Shown: positions 11,297-24,005, counted from the first letter of the stretch. The stretch: 64,000 nt of DNA from Cornus controversa (GCA_026545225.1 CM048845.1:81309033-81373032); one strand, 5' to 3'. Numbers and translations are program-made. Notes: generated by a model not told the origin, from the sequence alone.

Positions 11297-14200
11297 TCAC
11301 TTTGGTCCCGCAAATTTGCCCATCATTTTTGCAATGATGGGAGCAACCTTGGGATTCGATTGATGCTTTGCAAGATTAGCTGGGTTCTTCATAACTGCAA
11401 AAAAAAATTGACCACCATAAGATAAATAACAAAATTAAATGGCCAGAACACCATGTTGTCGCCCTCAAGAGGTAAACACACCCAAATCTGAAATTTGCAT
11501 CCCTTTAACAGACCCTCTAATCAACGGCTATGATTCAGCAAGCTAACAGATAGGATGCTTGTATTTTCACTTCAAATTTTAAAATGACTATTTCACCACA
11601 TTCTGCATTAATGCGAAGTTTGTGTTGTTCCTTAAGAAGGCATATGTGAGGTTATAAGAAGAAAAAAAAGCAAATACAAAAGCCAGGCGTCTAGACAAAA
11701 GAGCCAATAATCGAAATTCTTATATGGAGAATTCTGACAAATTTATTAATTCCAGCATCATAATCATCATGAGCTGATATTTACCAGGAAAAAAATTCAT
11801 CATAAGCATCAAAGTACAGTTCCATCAATTGCTTATGGCAACTGTTTCTAGCTTCAAAGGCCTAATTCTTAGTTCAAGACCCCTCTTACTAACTAGAAAC
11901 AAAGGAATATTATAATTAGAAGCTTTCATCGAAATATGATTATAATTAGAAGCTTTCATCGAAACATACAATTAAGTTACTCGTAAATACTCAAATTTCA
12001 GCAATTAAACAAACTAGCATGTATTTATAGATAACAATAATAATCTAAAATCATCAAACTGAACTGACTCTCCCTAAATGAATCCTAACCCCAGCAAATA
12101 ATTGACAATAATGAACAATGATATTGTCACATGGATGACAACCTTAATTTTTGTTAATTTTCAAATGTAACATGATAATAATAGAATAAGCAAGAATTTC
12201 ATAGAAAGTACTTGGTATAAAAATCACAACTCATGGAATTAGGTGATTGAATTTTATTTATGTAATATATATATGTGTGTGTGTGTGTGAAATTGAGGAA
12301 AATTTATATGAAACAACCATAATACAAGCCATCGAAAACTTTATAAGATAGAACGTTGAACAATTAAAAAAACATGTTCATAGAATGAGGATTTGAGATA
12401 AATAATTAAATTAGAAAATGAACACATTTTAAAGACGATAAAAGTAAAACTAATCGGACATTATTGAGAGAAAATACAGCAAAAGTGACTAATCGGAGAT
12501 TATAGAGAGAAAATACAGCAAAAGTGGTTCAGCCACATGCAACAAAAGCCAATAACTGAGTGCAAAGGAGAGTGACATCGTCTGTTTAGGACAATAATAG
12601 GAGAAAGAAATTGAGACAGGAAGGAAAGCTATGGGTGCCCCAAAATATAGTAGAATAAATCATCATCCCATTTCTCTCACACTTCGGAAAACTTCTGATT
12701 GCATAATAAAGCTTTTCGCAATATGCCCAAGGCTGTAAATCATTACCACTCTGAAAGAGTGTAGGCGGTGTGCGCCGCGAGAAAGAGAGAGAGAGAGAGA
12801 GCGTAATGGAACTAAATTGGATTAAGAAGCCTGCCAACTGGCAATCTACTTTTCGATGACGGGCATTGTTATTTGAGCACATATTATTTAAATACAAGGG
12901 AATTTAGAACCTGTCTTTAGTCCATACGTAAGGCATCATATTAGGCTATTAGTTTAAATAGCTCCAGAGATGCAGGAAGGACTAGGACACTTAGCAACCC
13001 TGATTCACTTCATGGTTCTAGAATTATAGATGTATCACGTAACACTATTTAAAAAAAAAAAACTCTTAATCTAACTAATTTCAGGTTTCAAATCTTAACT
13101 TTATGGTATGTAGGATTTTGCCTTCTGATGCATGTAATTGCAGGTCAGAAATGGTTAAATGGTCCATATCTGGAATGCCTTGCAAGCTCACTCTTGATAC
13201 CCACTTCAAGTAGGATCATATCCCATCGCCAACTATGGCGGAAAGTTAATTATATAAACCAGAGCCGTGGGAGGCTCAATAAAGAATTGTAGATAGTTTT
13301 TTCAGTAAATTTAATTTAAGATATATTTATGAGAGAGGAACCCATAAAGACAGACAAATATAGTAGGGAGATGCTTTATTTCAAGGGGAGGTTAGGTTTT
13401 CACAAACTTGCATCTTCACTTTACCAACTTTAAATGCACATTTGCAGAGTGTACATATAGACACTAGCAGCTCACTGCATGTGCTATGCAGATCAGAATG
13501 TGCTCAGTGTTGGTTCAGTAATTAGATGATGGAGGCATTGCTCAAAATATGACTAGTATACATGTAGACTGGGCTAGGAGGAGACTCAGGCTAACTCAAC
13601 GCACAAAGAGAGATAGAAATAGCAGTATGAAAACACTATTGACCCAGCACAGTAGGCTCTGAATATATTAGAACGCTGATAAAGCCATCATCACATTAGT
13701 GTTTGTATGTTCCTCTTTCAAAATCAATCCTCATACCAGAACAATATGTATCAGACGTAGATTCTTTTATATGTAAAAGGTAAAGGCCATAAAGCTCATA
13801 ATTTCCTGTAAAGTCTTCCCCCATCCAAATCAATCTTCCACTTTCTACCAACTTCAAATGCATAACACACACACACATATATATGTATAAAATAAGACTA
13901 ATAAATTCAGTAGACCTACCTCAATAACATATATGAATATTATTTTTAAAATACCCCTTAATATTCTCTCTCAAAATTTAATGGAAGTAAAAAAAAAAGT
14001 AAAACATTCACTTCAGTAATCAATTGATGTCTTTAGAATGTTATAACGGAAATAGAACTCCGTGACATCTTTTTCTTTTTTCACCTTTTCTATTTGCTTG
14101 TTAAAATTGTTGTCAATATTTTCATCTAAATATATAATATATTATACCAGTTGATTGCATAGGTCAATTGAATGATTCTACCACTCAGGAAAACGATTCT

Positions 14201-17200
14201 AGTCTGATTAATGCGAGTTCCAAGCTTGTAACTTGTATCCCTTGCCACCCCCACAAGGAGAGGTGTAGGGTTCAAGTCTCAGCTGTGACATGGAAGCATG
14301 TGTCTTAGTTATAAATGAAATGAGAAAATGGTTCTAGTGATGAAAATATAAATCAGAGTTTTGATTCAAGTCAATCAGTGAAGCAGCCAGCTACTGATGA
14401 TCAAAATACAGCAAGTGATGAGCAAGGCCAACATGCTACTGTTCCACAAACCCATCTTGTTCCATTACCTTCCAATCTAACAGTGCATATTGAAATCCCA
14501 ATCACAGTAAAGATAGATTCTCAAACATATCAGTGATGTGCGAGGCAAGGACTGAATATATTGACTATCATAAAGACCAGTTTATACTTTATACAGAAAA
14601 TGCTGAATAGCCCACATTACATCATGCTCATATATGCTTAGAACAAAAATTATATTAAAGATGATGAACAGCAGCAAGAAAAACCAAAATTATAAAACAA
14701 GAAGAAAACAAACTTTGAAGATATATAATTAATGAGAATCTATACAAGTTCAGCCATGAATATTCACATATGCATGCTCATTATCATCAACTTATAGTAA
14801 TTGAGGCAAGGAGTAATGATACTTTAAAAGCTCTCAACCACAGAGTGAACAACCATTTAGAAGCATTATTCCCCTTTCTCCTTGTAATATGGAAACAGAA
14901 CCTGTCTAATGTGGGCATGTTTTGAAATATACGGTAAAGTGATCCCCGACTCTCAATGTCTTGAATAATGAAAATGATTATATATGAACACATCATACCA
15001 TTTGAATAGCTAGTTTCACATGATGAAAAGTTCATGCAATTTCTACAATGGCCGAATAATTAATAAAAAGAAAAAGCAATTTCCAAAAACCAAAAAATAA
15101 AAAGTACCATCTTGAAGAGCAGCCATCACTTCTGGATCCTTGAATGCTGCCATCAATTCAGGGTCCTGCTCCAAATAATAACAATAAAAACCAAATTAAA
15201 CCTTCAGTTTACAAGTAAAATATTACCAACACAGTAACTTGGTTGTGACAAACACCCATATGAAGTGTTTAGGGTCACAGGACAGACAGCTGAAGGCACA
15301 GTCAACACTTGATAATTTTAGCTTTCTGAAGCATTATTCATAAAAAGTCACAATATCACATCATACTTACATTTAAGATTTTGCTGTAATCGACATTTCC
15401 AGGCATCCCCCCTGGCATGCCACCAGGCATCCCACCCGGCATGCCACCAGGAAATCCTTCAGGCATACCACCGGGAAAACCTCCAGGCATACCACCAGGA
15501 AAACCTCCAGGCATACCACCAGGAAAACCTCCCGGCATACCACCAGGAAAACCTCCCGGCATACCACCTGGAAAACCTCCCGGCATACCACCTGGAAAAC
15601 CTCCGGGCATGCCTCCTGAACTTCTACTTGAAGATGACTGCTCTTGCCTCTTAGCCTTCTCATATGCAGCCTTTAACAGATGCGAACAGAATATCAAGCA
15701 TATAAATAAGAAATGATAGCCCCACTTTATTAGCACATGATCAAACATCCATTACCTGAGCTTCAGCCCGACGACGTTGTCTCTCACGTTCAGCCTTTTT
15801 CTCCTCTCGTTCTTTGCGCAAACGTTCATATTTCTTTCGGTGTTCATCAATTTTGTGTGCATTAGGTTCAACCTGTGTAAACCAATAACTTAAGTGTGAT
15901 GCAAAATAAATAGATAAATAAGACGACTACAACAATTACAGTTCTATTACATATTTTTTCAAGTCAGACACGACAATAAGTATGCATGTCCGGACGAATC
16001 TCAAGCACCCATACAGTAACTCTTTGGCACTGACACCTTGTTTTACAAAAAAATCTATAATACGGTTTATCACATAATGAATATAAAACTAAGTTAATCG
16101 AACAATAAACAGGCAAACCTTCTTTAGAACAGAACTTATTTCCTCATCATAGTCCAGATTTGATGCCAAGTGCAGATCCTTTGCAGCCTCTTCCCAGTGG
16201 CCAAGCATTGCTCGTGCCATTCCACGGGATTTGTAGCCTTTAGCAGAATCTGGATTTATCTACAGAAAGCGTAAAGGAAAATGTAAGATCCACTGATGAT
16301 ATATACCACATTATATATCATAGCCATCTTCATAGAAAATAAAAATGAAGAAATTTTATGGTGACAAAATAAGGTCAGATGCATTAGATAGGTCACAGGT
16401 GCATACAAGCTATCATCTCCATGTGAGACATGAGCATCTAATCAGCAATATCTGTAATCCAAAATGGAGATCCAGTGTGTGATACAATATTACAATGATG
16501 TAGGCCAAGCACATAAAGAACTTCTCTACAAGCCAGATTTAGGGAACTTATGATACTGCTGCTTAGAACTAGATTGCAAAGGGCTTTGGTGTCATGATAT
16601 GGAAAATCTTGTTGGGTCAGTCAGGGTTTTAGAAAGTTGAAAAAGGGCTGTTAGTTTTGGGATTAAAAAGGGTTGGGTCAGTTTACTAAAGGCTGTCAGA
16701 AAAAATTAGTGACTCTGAAGGAAATTTTTAAGGTTTTCAATGTAATACCAGAAGACAAAAGGTAAAGTGATGGTTTAGGTGTGGTGGAACCTGTTAAATG
16801 CATGACCGCTACAACTATGATACTTTACATAGGACACAGTGAAAAGCATGTATCACATTCAACAAACCTCCCCATTTACATGCACAGATAGTTATATAAT
16901 TAGTATGCTTATTCAAAACATAAACCCAAATAGATATTGCAAATTTAACTTGTTATGAAATTAAGGAAAGACCTCTAAAGCTGCACTAGCATCTCGAATA
17001 GCAGCATTGGGTTTCTTCATTTTGATATACACACCAGCTATAAGAACATCAAACATTAAAAGAAAGTCAAAGTACGAACACATTTATCTACAAATTATAA
17101 ATTATGAAAAGCATTATGACAGGGAACATTGAAAGCATCAAACCAAGCTTACCTCTGGTTGCATACATAATTGCCGAAGTTGGGTTGAGCAAAATTGCCC

Positions 17201-18229
17201 TAGTGAGATGCTCAATTGCTTCCTCTGGCTTACCTGACCATCACAAAACCATCAAATTCTGCAAACTTCTCTTTAACCACATGTACATAAACATACATAA
17301 GATGTATATACATGCACATACAAACAAAAATCACAAACCTTCAGAAATTGCTTCCATGGCCTGTGCCTTTGCCTCTTGTGAAGCATCACGGTTTTCTTCT
17401 GTAACCTCAACAGAAGAGTCTCCCATCTACAAAATCCAATTGTCAAAGTTATTTCTTTTTTTTTCACTTCTGTGTAGAAATTATCAAAAGCCAAAATCAA
17501 AATTTAGTAAAAATGGGAATGTGAGCGGACGAAACCTTTTGTGGAGGATCATCATCAGGCTCCACAGTTTCTCCTTCAAGCTCAATGTCAGATTCAATTA
17601 TCTCACTCTCTTCCTCTTCATCCGCAGTCGGCTGCAGTTGAGGCTCGTCCTCAATATCATCCATGTTATCATCGCTCTCATCGACCACATAAGACTTCTG
17701 TAATTGAACTCATATAAGTAACCACATTGAAATTCCCAAAATTTTAAACAAAACAATTGCCCCCATGTCTTATAGTACCCTCTAAACCCTAAACCATAAA
17801 CCCTACCCTTCCACTTGGTTGCTTAAAAAACGATGGATCACAGAAGAAAATTTAAATTCCCAATTCTATGGTCTTGGCTGCTTTGAAAAAAAAATTGTTT
17901 GGTCTCATTTCATTTTCTCAGCAATCGAATGCATCAATAGAAACAGGCGAAAATAAATAAATAAAATAGTGACTAAAGTACCGATTTGTTACGAGGAGAA
18001 TCTCCAGCGGATGTAGGAAGCTTAGCCCCGAGACTGTAAATTCAATTTATTGCACGAAATATTAATGGAAGGTGTGTATATATACCAATAGTGTATCTGT
18101 AGGTGTGAGAATGTGTTACCTTTCGAGATAGTCTGTGAAGAAAGAAAGAGAAGGATCGCCGAGGATTGAAGGATTGGACTTGCACTGTTCGATGAATTGC
18201 TTCAATTGGGTCACCTTTGCGGCGTCCAT
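11297..18229 (-). CDS. HIP: HIP/FAM10-type Hsp70-interacting co-chaperone
   Basis: Eleven coding exons, all GT-AG and frame-consistent: 18120-18229, 17982-18033, 17536-17697, 17339-17426, 17153-17233, 16973-17037, 16119-16259, 15756-15872, 15371-15670, 15108-15165, 11297-11394. Total 1272 nt, 423 aa. Domain order matches Hsc70-interacting protein: N-terminal dimerisation helix ([16 protein letters not shown]), acidic linker rich in D/E (about 60-105), TPR region (about 115-230) with basic helix after it ([14 protein letters not shown]), a GGMP/GGFP repeat tract (about 290-355), and a C-terminal STI1/DP domain ([19 protein letters not shown], then [15 protein letters not shown]). In this family the TPRs bind the Hsp70 ATPase domain and the DP domain assists client handling; action is cytosolic. 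The last intron is unusually long (3713 bp). The start is the first ATG of exon 1. Symbol given by family; the Arabidopsis counterpart is AtHIP1. Confidence 0.95.
15403..15620 (-). repeat. GGMP/GGFP-coding tandem repeat in HIP exon 9
   Basis: A 24-bp unit encoding GGMPGGFP is repeated about eight times, one unit changed to GGMPEGFP, followed by four GGMP units. GGMP repeats are typical of HIP proteins. Copy number usually varies between alleles and species. The opposite strand is also open here only because of the repeat. Confidence 0.9.
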
Positions 18230-18250
18230 AACTGGTTCGCGAGGGTTCGA

Positions 18251-18284
<34 letters not shown>

Positions 18285-18370
18285 GAGGCCCTTTCTTACA
18301 CAGTTCCGCAACGTTGTATACACTGTTTTTCTGTAAATAGACCGACGTTGGACTTTGGCTGACTAAGCTC

Positions 18371-18383
18371 TTCTAGAAACTTC
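18371..18383 (-). promoter_or_regulatory. Perfect heat-shock element upstream of HIP
   Basis: The sequence ttctagaaacttc is three alternating, correctly spaced units (TTC-nn-GAA-nn-TTC), the minimal perfect binding site for a trimeric heat-shock factor. It lies about 142-154 bp upstream of the HIP start codon. A possible TATA element on the minus strand (gtatac, about 18315) lies between it and the ATG. The GA and TG microsatellites at 18250-18282 would then be in the 5' UTR. Heat control is inferred from the motif and from the chaperone function. Confidence 0.7.
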
Positions 18384-18399
18384 TAAACGGATGCTCTAT

Positions 18400-19505
18400 A
18401 GCCTTTTATTTCCCCCAACTTCTTCTCTTTTATCGTTCCAGGGATTGATGTTGGGCCTGAATTATAGCCCAGTAAATGAAGTATTTGTGGCTACCAAGGC
18501 AGATGACCTGACAATTGTACTGGACTGGTGTAACGGGCTTGTCATTCGATCCACGAGTTAAAACTATTAAGCCGCGTTGGTTATCCATTCAAATTCGTAC
18601 TCAATGTAAAACGAAGATTCATAATATTCTCTCTCATTTGAAATTGACTAAGTAAATGTTTGACGTGACACTAAATTAAAGATCAGACATATTATAATAT
18701 TCTAATAACACTAGTAACTAGCCAAACACTTGTCACTTGATTTAAAAATTTAAACCGTTAAATAACACTTAATAACTAATAAGTAAAATAATTCACGTCT
18801 TTAATAGTGGAACTCACATGAATCACTTTGTTGCAACCTATGGTTAACCTTTCAGATACTTGCCAACCAAAAAAAAAAAAATGTTAACGTTTCCCCTGAA
18901 ATGTTAGACCAATCTATCGTAGCTTTATAAAATATAACTTTAAAAGATGGGTCTCATTCAAATAGAGCTTCAGTGTAGGAATTAAACCACATAATTTACA
19001 AGAGTAAAGAGAAATTTACTTGGAGCAAATTTATTTTACAAATGAAATACTTTAAAAGTTTTTTTTTTTTTTTGGTGAACAAGCTACATTAGAATTATTT
19101 CTTCTGAGATCTATTTTTCACTTATAAATATATAGCATATACTAAACAGAAATAAAGAATTTTCAATTAAAGACGGATAAATATATATGACAAAATAAGA
19201 TATTTTTGCTTCTAATTTTTTCATTGTTTTCTGGAAGCTCTTTAAAAAAATGTCAAAAAAAAAAAAAATAGTGTCAAGAATAAAGAATCGTGTAAAAGGG
19301 CAATGGTAGATCTACCTTTACTTTTGAAAAGAAGAAAAAGATAATACTTTTGTGTGAAAGAGATCTTCTATTGATTATTGTCCAGGTAAAATTTGAAAGC
19401 TAAAATAAAGATCATGCACTAAAATTTCAAATCTAAAACCAAGATATGAGAGAGAAGATTTCCATCATATCGGCCAAGACTTGTAGAAAGCAAAGATAAA
19501 TGGAG

Positions 19506-19549
<44 letters not shown>

Positions 19550-19747
19550 CATTGTCTTTAACATCATTTGAGCATTATCACATATTATTGTAGGTTTTTG
19601 CAGATAACTACAAGAATACGTGAGCTTAAACTTGAATGAAACTATAGGTTGTTAGTTGTAGTTTGGTAATAATTGAAGGGAGTTTAATTTTTTTGCAATC
19701 AACCCCATATAACCGAATATCTCTTTATATACATATATAGATGAGAA
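18400..19747. other. Intergenic, no gene seen
   Basis: AT-rich sequence upstream of the HIP promoter. An AT microsatellite of about 45 bp lies at 19505-19549. No coding similarity was found. Confidence 0.5.
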
Positions 19748-19761
19748 TCTACATATAAATG

Positions 19762-19809
<48 letters not shown>

Positions 19810-20240
19810 GTAGAAGGAGTTTTTTTAGTTTCAGTACACTATTTTTTTATTTTTAAATTAAAAAATTAAAATTACTCAAGCAAAACCATTTTCTTTTTTA
19901 TTTTAAAATTAAAAAAATACAATTATAACCCGCAAAACCCTAAACACCTAAAATCACTCTTCCCTTTCCTTTCTTATCTTTAAATTAAAAAAATAAACAC
20001 AAATCACTCTTCCTTTCCACTACGACTTTCCAAAAATAGAATTACAAACAATTTCTCAAGCAAAACTCTTTCTTTTTATTTTTAAATTTTTAAAAATAGA
20101 ATTATAATCTGCAAAACTCTGAACACCTGTAAAATCACTCTTCCACTCGGCTACGGCTCTCCATTCTTCCTCTTCACTCTCATCTTTCTCTCAGCTCTAA
20201 TCAACACGGCTCTCAGCTTCTTCTCGGATCTCATCAACAA

Positions 20241-21285
20241 CCATTTGATTCGGTTTTGTCTCGGCTTACACACAAGTTCTTTTCTTTGACTTTTTTTTTC
20301 TTATTCATTGTTTGCTATTAGCTTTTGAAATCAAAATTTTTTAATAAAAAATTACGTCTGTAAGTCAGGGTAAATTATATATATGTGTGTAATAATACTA
20401 TTTTTATATATTACAAATTTGTGTCCCTATTTCAGTTTCTCATTTATTTATTTTTATTTTTTTATTATGACTATATGTGTTCATCTTTAACTTTTTCAAT
20501 TTTTTTCTCAATTGTTCCGGGATCAATATTGGGATGGCATAAGAGGAAGTTACTCTTGGTAAGTACACTGGTAATCCTAATGGCCAAAGGTTACTTTGCC
20601 ATTAGGGTTCTTTACTCATTGATACAATTTATTTGTCAATTAATTTTTTTCCATTACTTTGTTATGAAATTGCAATTTACTTGTGGGTACTTTTTTTTTT
20701 TTTTTTTTGAGAAGGTTACTTCTGGATGCCAACCATTCAATTCGGTTTTGTCTAGGCTTAAATGTGAGTTCTTTTCTTTGGGTTTTTTTTTCGGTTTTGT
20801 CTAGGCTTAAATGTGAGTTCTTTTCTTTGGTTTTTTTTTTCTACTCATTGTTTGCTATTAGCTTTTGAAATCAAAATTTTTTAATAAAAAATTACGTCTG
20901 TAATTCAAGGTAAATTATATATATGTGTGTAATAATACTATTTTTATATATTACAAATTTGTGTCCTTATTTATGTCTCTCATTTGTTTATTTATTTAAT
21001 TTTTATTTTTTTATTATGACTATATGTGTTCATCTTTAACTTTTTCAATTTTTTTTTTCTCAATTGTTCACTGATCAATATTGGGATGGCATAAGAGGAA
21101 GTTACTCTTGGTAAGAACACTGGTAATCCTAATGGCCAAAGGTTACTTTGCCATTAGGGTTCTTTACTCATTGATACAATTTATTTGTCAATTAATTTTT
21201 TTCCATTACTTTGTTATGAATTTGCAATTTACTTGTGGGTACTTTTGTTTTTTTTTTGAGAAGGTTACTTATGAGTGCTTTGATT
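20241..21285 (+). repeat. Tandem duplication, 540-bp period, inside the Helitron
   Basis: Two nearly identical units. Landmarks recur 540 bp apart, for example attacgtctg at 20351 and 20891. Both units contain the same stretch 'gatcaatattgggatggcat' and the same homopolymers. A smaller 49-bp duplication (tcggttttgtctaggctta) lies at the junction, at 20742 and 20791. High similarity suggests a later duplication than the Helitron insertion. The open frames across it are parallel copies of non-coding sequence. Confidence 0.85.
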
Positions 21286-21918
21286 TCTATTTGCTATTTA
21301 TTTTTGGAAATTGATTCATGTCTATGCCATCCCTATTACTGAAAATGAAAGAACTGTTTGTATTTTACTGTTTTCATAGGCTTAGTGTTCTAATTTGGTG
21401 GTACCAATTTCACTTGGACAAATTTGAAGAGCTGGTGAAAGGGTTTTGGTCTTGATTTAAACTTTTAGGATGAATAAAACCAATTTGATTGGTTGTTTTG
21501 TATCATCTCTGTACTTCGAAGATTATGTATCTCCTTATGTGTTAATCAATTAATAATCCTAATGCAAAGCTAAAAGATTTTAGATTTATTTCTTTTAATT
21601 ATAAACATAAGTTTATAATAGTTTTTTTTTTGTTCTTTTCAAAGTAGTTAAATTTGTGTTTTACTCTCACTTCACAAAATTTACATAATTTCTAATGAAA
21701 ATGTGAGTGGAGTGAATCATAGATATAGCAGTGTGCACAAGGAGTATGAATTAAAGTTTAACAGCGATACCACAATTGAAGTTGATGACCTTGAAGTTGT
21801 AAGTTTAGAAAAAATAAAATACAGTTTTGTAGACTTCAAAAACTTGAACAAGTATATTGATGAAAAAAAAATTATAGGTTTGTTTAATTTTAACTCTTTA
21901 CTCTCCTTATATATACTT

Positions 21919-22132
21919 TCTCTTATGAGAAATGCTAAACGTCACAATTTTATTTCACGAATTTTAACTCGAATCTATGTGACAGGTGATAATACCATAG
22001 GGACTCCGTGTATGGGGGGAATCCCACCAATAATAACTTATCATTTAATAATAGACTATATCACCTGCCATATAGATTCAAGTTAAAATTCGTAATATTT
22101 ATTCAAGACTTGTAGCATTGCTCTTCTCTTAT
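21919..22132. mobile_element. hAT-like MITE inside the RPA1-like pseudogene
   Basis: The direct repeat tctcttat occurs at 21919-21926 and 22125-22132. The enclosed 198 bp has long inverted ends: left gagaaatgctaaac..., right (reverse complement) gagcaatgctac.... The match continues inward through cgaattttaactcgaatct and ggtgata. An 8-bp duplication fits hAT. A related element with the same aaatgctaaac end lies at 44170-44343. Confidence 0.75.
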
Positions 22133-23300
22133 ATATATAGCTATAAGTTTAATTTTCTCTCGTTAGATATTTTGGGAATCATTATTGAAACATATTCTGC
22201 ATTCAACATAGATAAGAAGAACAATGGAGGGACATCCAAATTGCGAGACATCATTATAATGAATATGAGGTACATCATTACAACACTCCATAAATGCTCA
22301 TAATTAACATTATGAATTATTGAACTAATTATTTTTTTATAACAATTCAAGAACAATTACTTTGAAATTGTGAGATGATCTTGCTGAAAATGAAATAAAT
22401 TTGATAATGAAACTAATAAACGAAAGACCTATTATCATAATTACACATTTGTCAATCAACACATTTAAAGGTAACTTATCACATAACATTGAGATTATTC
22501 ACTTTATATTTTTTATAATATCTAAATGAACATAAAATAAAAAATAATATTATATTTCAGATTTCGGTCTTCAAACACAAACGGGATCTACATTACAAAT
22601 TAACATGGAAATTGAAAGAATCAACGCATTATGATATTGGTTGGTTATTTATTTCTTCTTACGTACATTATGTTTTAATTATTTATTTTATTTAAAGAAT
22701 ATCGGAAGCTCTATATTAACAATTAAAAAATCAAATAGAAAATAAACAAAAATTATAACTTTTTTTGTTTATGAAACCCATAATAAGGTCTAATTAATGA
22801 TTGTGTGTCTGTGTATTTGTACATATCAACAATATATTGTTCAAATAATTTATTATGCTTTGATAGGTTTGAAGAAAATATAAATAACAAAGACATAGAT
22901 ATTCTCATTTCAAGTTCAAAATATCAATTATTCGAATATTTTGTCACTCAACTTGCAGAAAACACATTACTCTTTTGAAGCAAGAATTATAGAAATTAAA
23001 AATGCATCCGAACCATGGTACAATGCATATAAGTAATGTAAGAAGAAAGTTGAAATACGAAATGATGAACTCGGTTGTACTAATTGCAAAACAAAAAAGG
23101 CTAAATGCTTTCAAAGGTATTATTATATATTTAAACATTCTATTTTTTTTAAAAATAATTATAATATGACAAATATGTCATTCTTTATTATTAGGTATCA
23201 ATGAAATATACTAATTTATGCAGATTTATGATACAATTTTGAGTCAAAGATATAACAAATAATACATATTTAACAATATTTGATGATTCTCAATCATTAA

Positions 23301-23526
23301 TAAATTGTTCACTAAATGAGCTAATACAATTAAAAAGTCAGGTAATACTTTTTTCCTCTCTCATAAAATTTATGAATAAAAAATTCATTTAAAATGTATC
23401 AATATTATTATAATAAATTGTTCACTAAATGAGCTAATACAATTAAAAAATCAGGTAATACTTTTTTCCTCACTCATAAAATTTATGAATAAAAAATTCA
23501 TTTAAAATGTATCAATATTATTAAAA
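23301..23526 (+). repeat. 113-bp tandem duplication over an exon end
   Basis: The block beginning taaattgttcactaaatgag at 23301 is repeated almost exactly from 23414. Each copy carries the same exon-like end with the putative splice donor (gtcaggtaat). The duplication is within the RPA1-like remnant and is another mark of its decay. Confidence 0.85.
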
Positions 23527-24005
23527 TAAATTTATTCTTTTTGTAAGACGAGAAGATGAATGAATTTTAAGACAAAGTGACAAGTTGTAAAGGAACATCA
23601 TTTCTTTTTATCATCAAGATAGACAACAGTAAAAATGACGTAGTCAAAAATAGTTTTGTGATGGCAGCTATCAAAAAACTTTCACTTGAGAATAATTTAT
23701 TTGAAAAAGAATTCAGAAATATAAAAAGGATAAAGTGTTAAAAATTTTCAAAAGAATAATAATTGTTTATACCTTTTGATTTCTTATAGTTTATATTTAA
23801 TTCCTTACCTGTGAATAATAGTTAACTTACAGTTTTATTTTTTTCAACAATTGAGTTTATATTACCGAAGTTACATAACGAAAATAATTTTTGATATTTT
23901 AATTAATGTGTTTGGATGTGTTATAATAATTTTGAATGTTTTGAGTGTTATAATAAAATTTTAATTTATTTTTTATTTATGTGCATCGCACGTGCTTTAA
24001 AGTAG

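Larger units (their letters stand above)
21703..23740 (+). pseudogene. RPA1 (replication protein A large subunit)-like pseudogene
   Basis: Separated exon-like pieces follow the order of plant RPA70-type proteins. 21703-21880: VNHRYSSVHKEYELKF then a DBD-B start ending near KYIDEKKIIG. About 22165-22270: ILGIIIETYSAFNIDKK then SKLRDIII. About 22562-22640: TGSTLQINMEIERINAL, then a stop. About 22958-23116: HYSFEARIIEIKNASEPWYN, then a C-rich zinc-ribbon part (C-K-K, GCTNCKTKKAKCFQR). About 23272-23342: LTIFDDSQSLINCSLNELIQ. About 23548-23740: KVTSCKGTSFLFIIKID and NSFVMAAIKKLSLENN. In-frame stops, for example within the zinc ribbon and in the last piece, show it is inactive. An intron holds a MITE, and one exon end is duplicated. 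Family assignment rests on motif order, not on alignment. Confidence 0.7.
19748..24005 (+). mobile_element. Putative Helitron carrying an RPA1-like remnant
   Basis: The right end (23980-24005) reads gtgcatcgcacgtgctttaa then agtag followed by t. This is the form of plant Helitron 3' ends: a small GTGC/GCAC hairpin a few bases before CTRR-T, here with one change (GTAG for CTAG). The proposed left end is atctacatata at 19747-19757 (host A, then TC), followed by an AT microsatellite and ttaaaagtagaaggagttt. Inside is a decayed replication-protein-A gene (21.7-23.7 kb), a passenger known from plant Helitrons. No Rep/helicase frame is present, so it would be non-autonomous. The left boundary is the least certain part. 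Confidence 0.6.

Noticed and set aside
14226..14290. Possible SINE B-box (gggttcaagtctc)
   Set aside because: The B-box-like string is not paired with a convincing A-box at the right distance, and no poly-A/T tail or target duplication was found.
15417..15716. Open frame on the plus strand encoding a Pro/Gly-rich repeat protein
   Set aside because: It is the mirror of the GGMP-coding repeat in HIP exon 9, open only because the repeat unit has no stop in any frame; it has no independent support.
20385..21314. Two parallel frames with near-identical hydrophobic peptides (WHKRKLLLV...LIQFICQL)
   Set aside because: Parallel because of the 540-bp tandem duplication; sequence is T-rich and low in complexity, without a family match.
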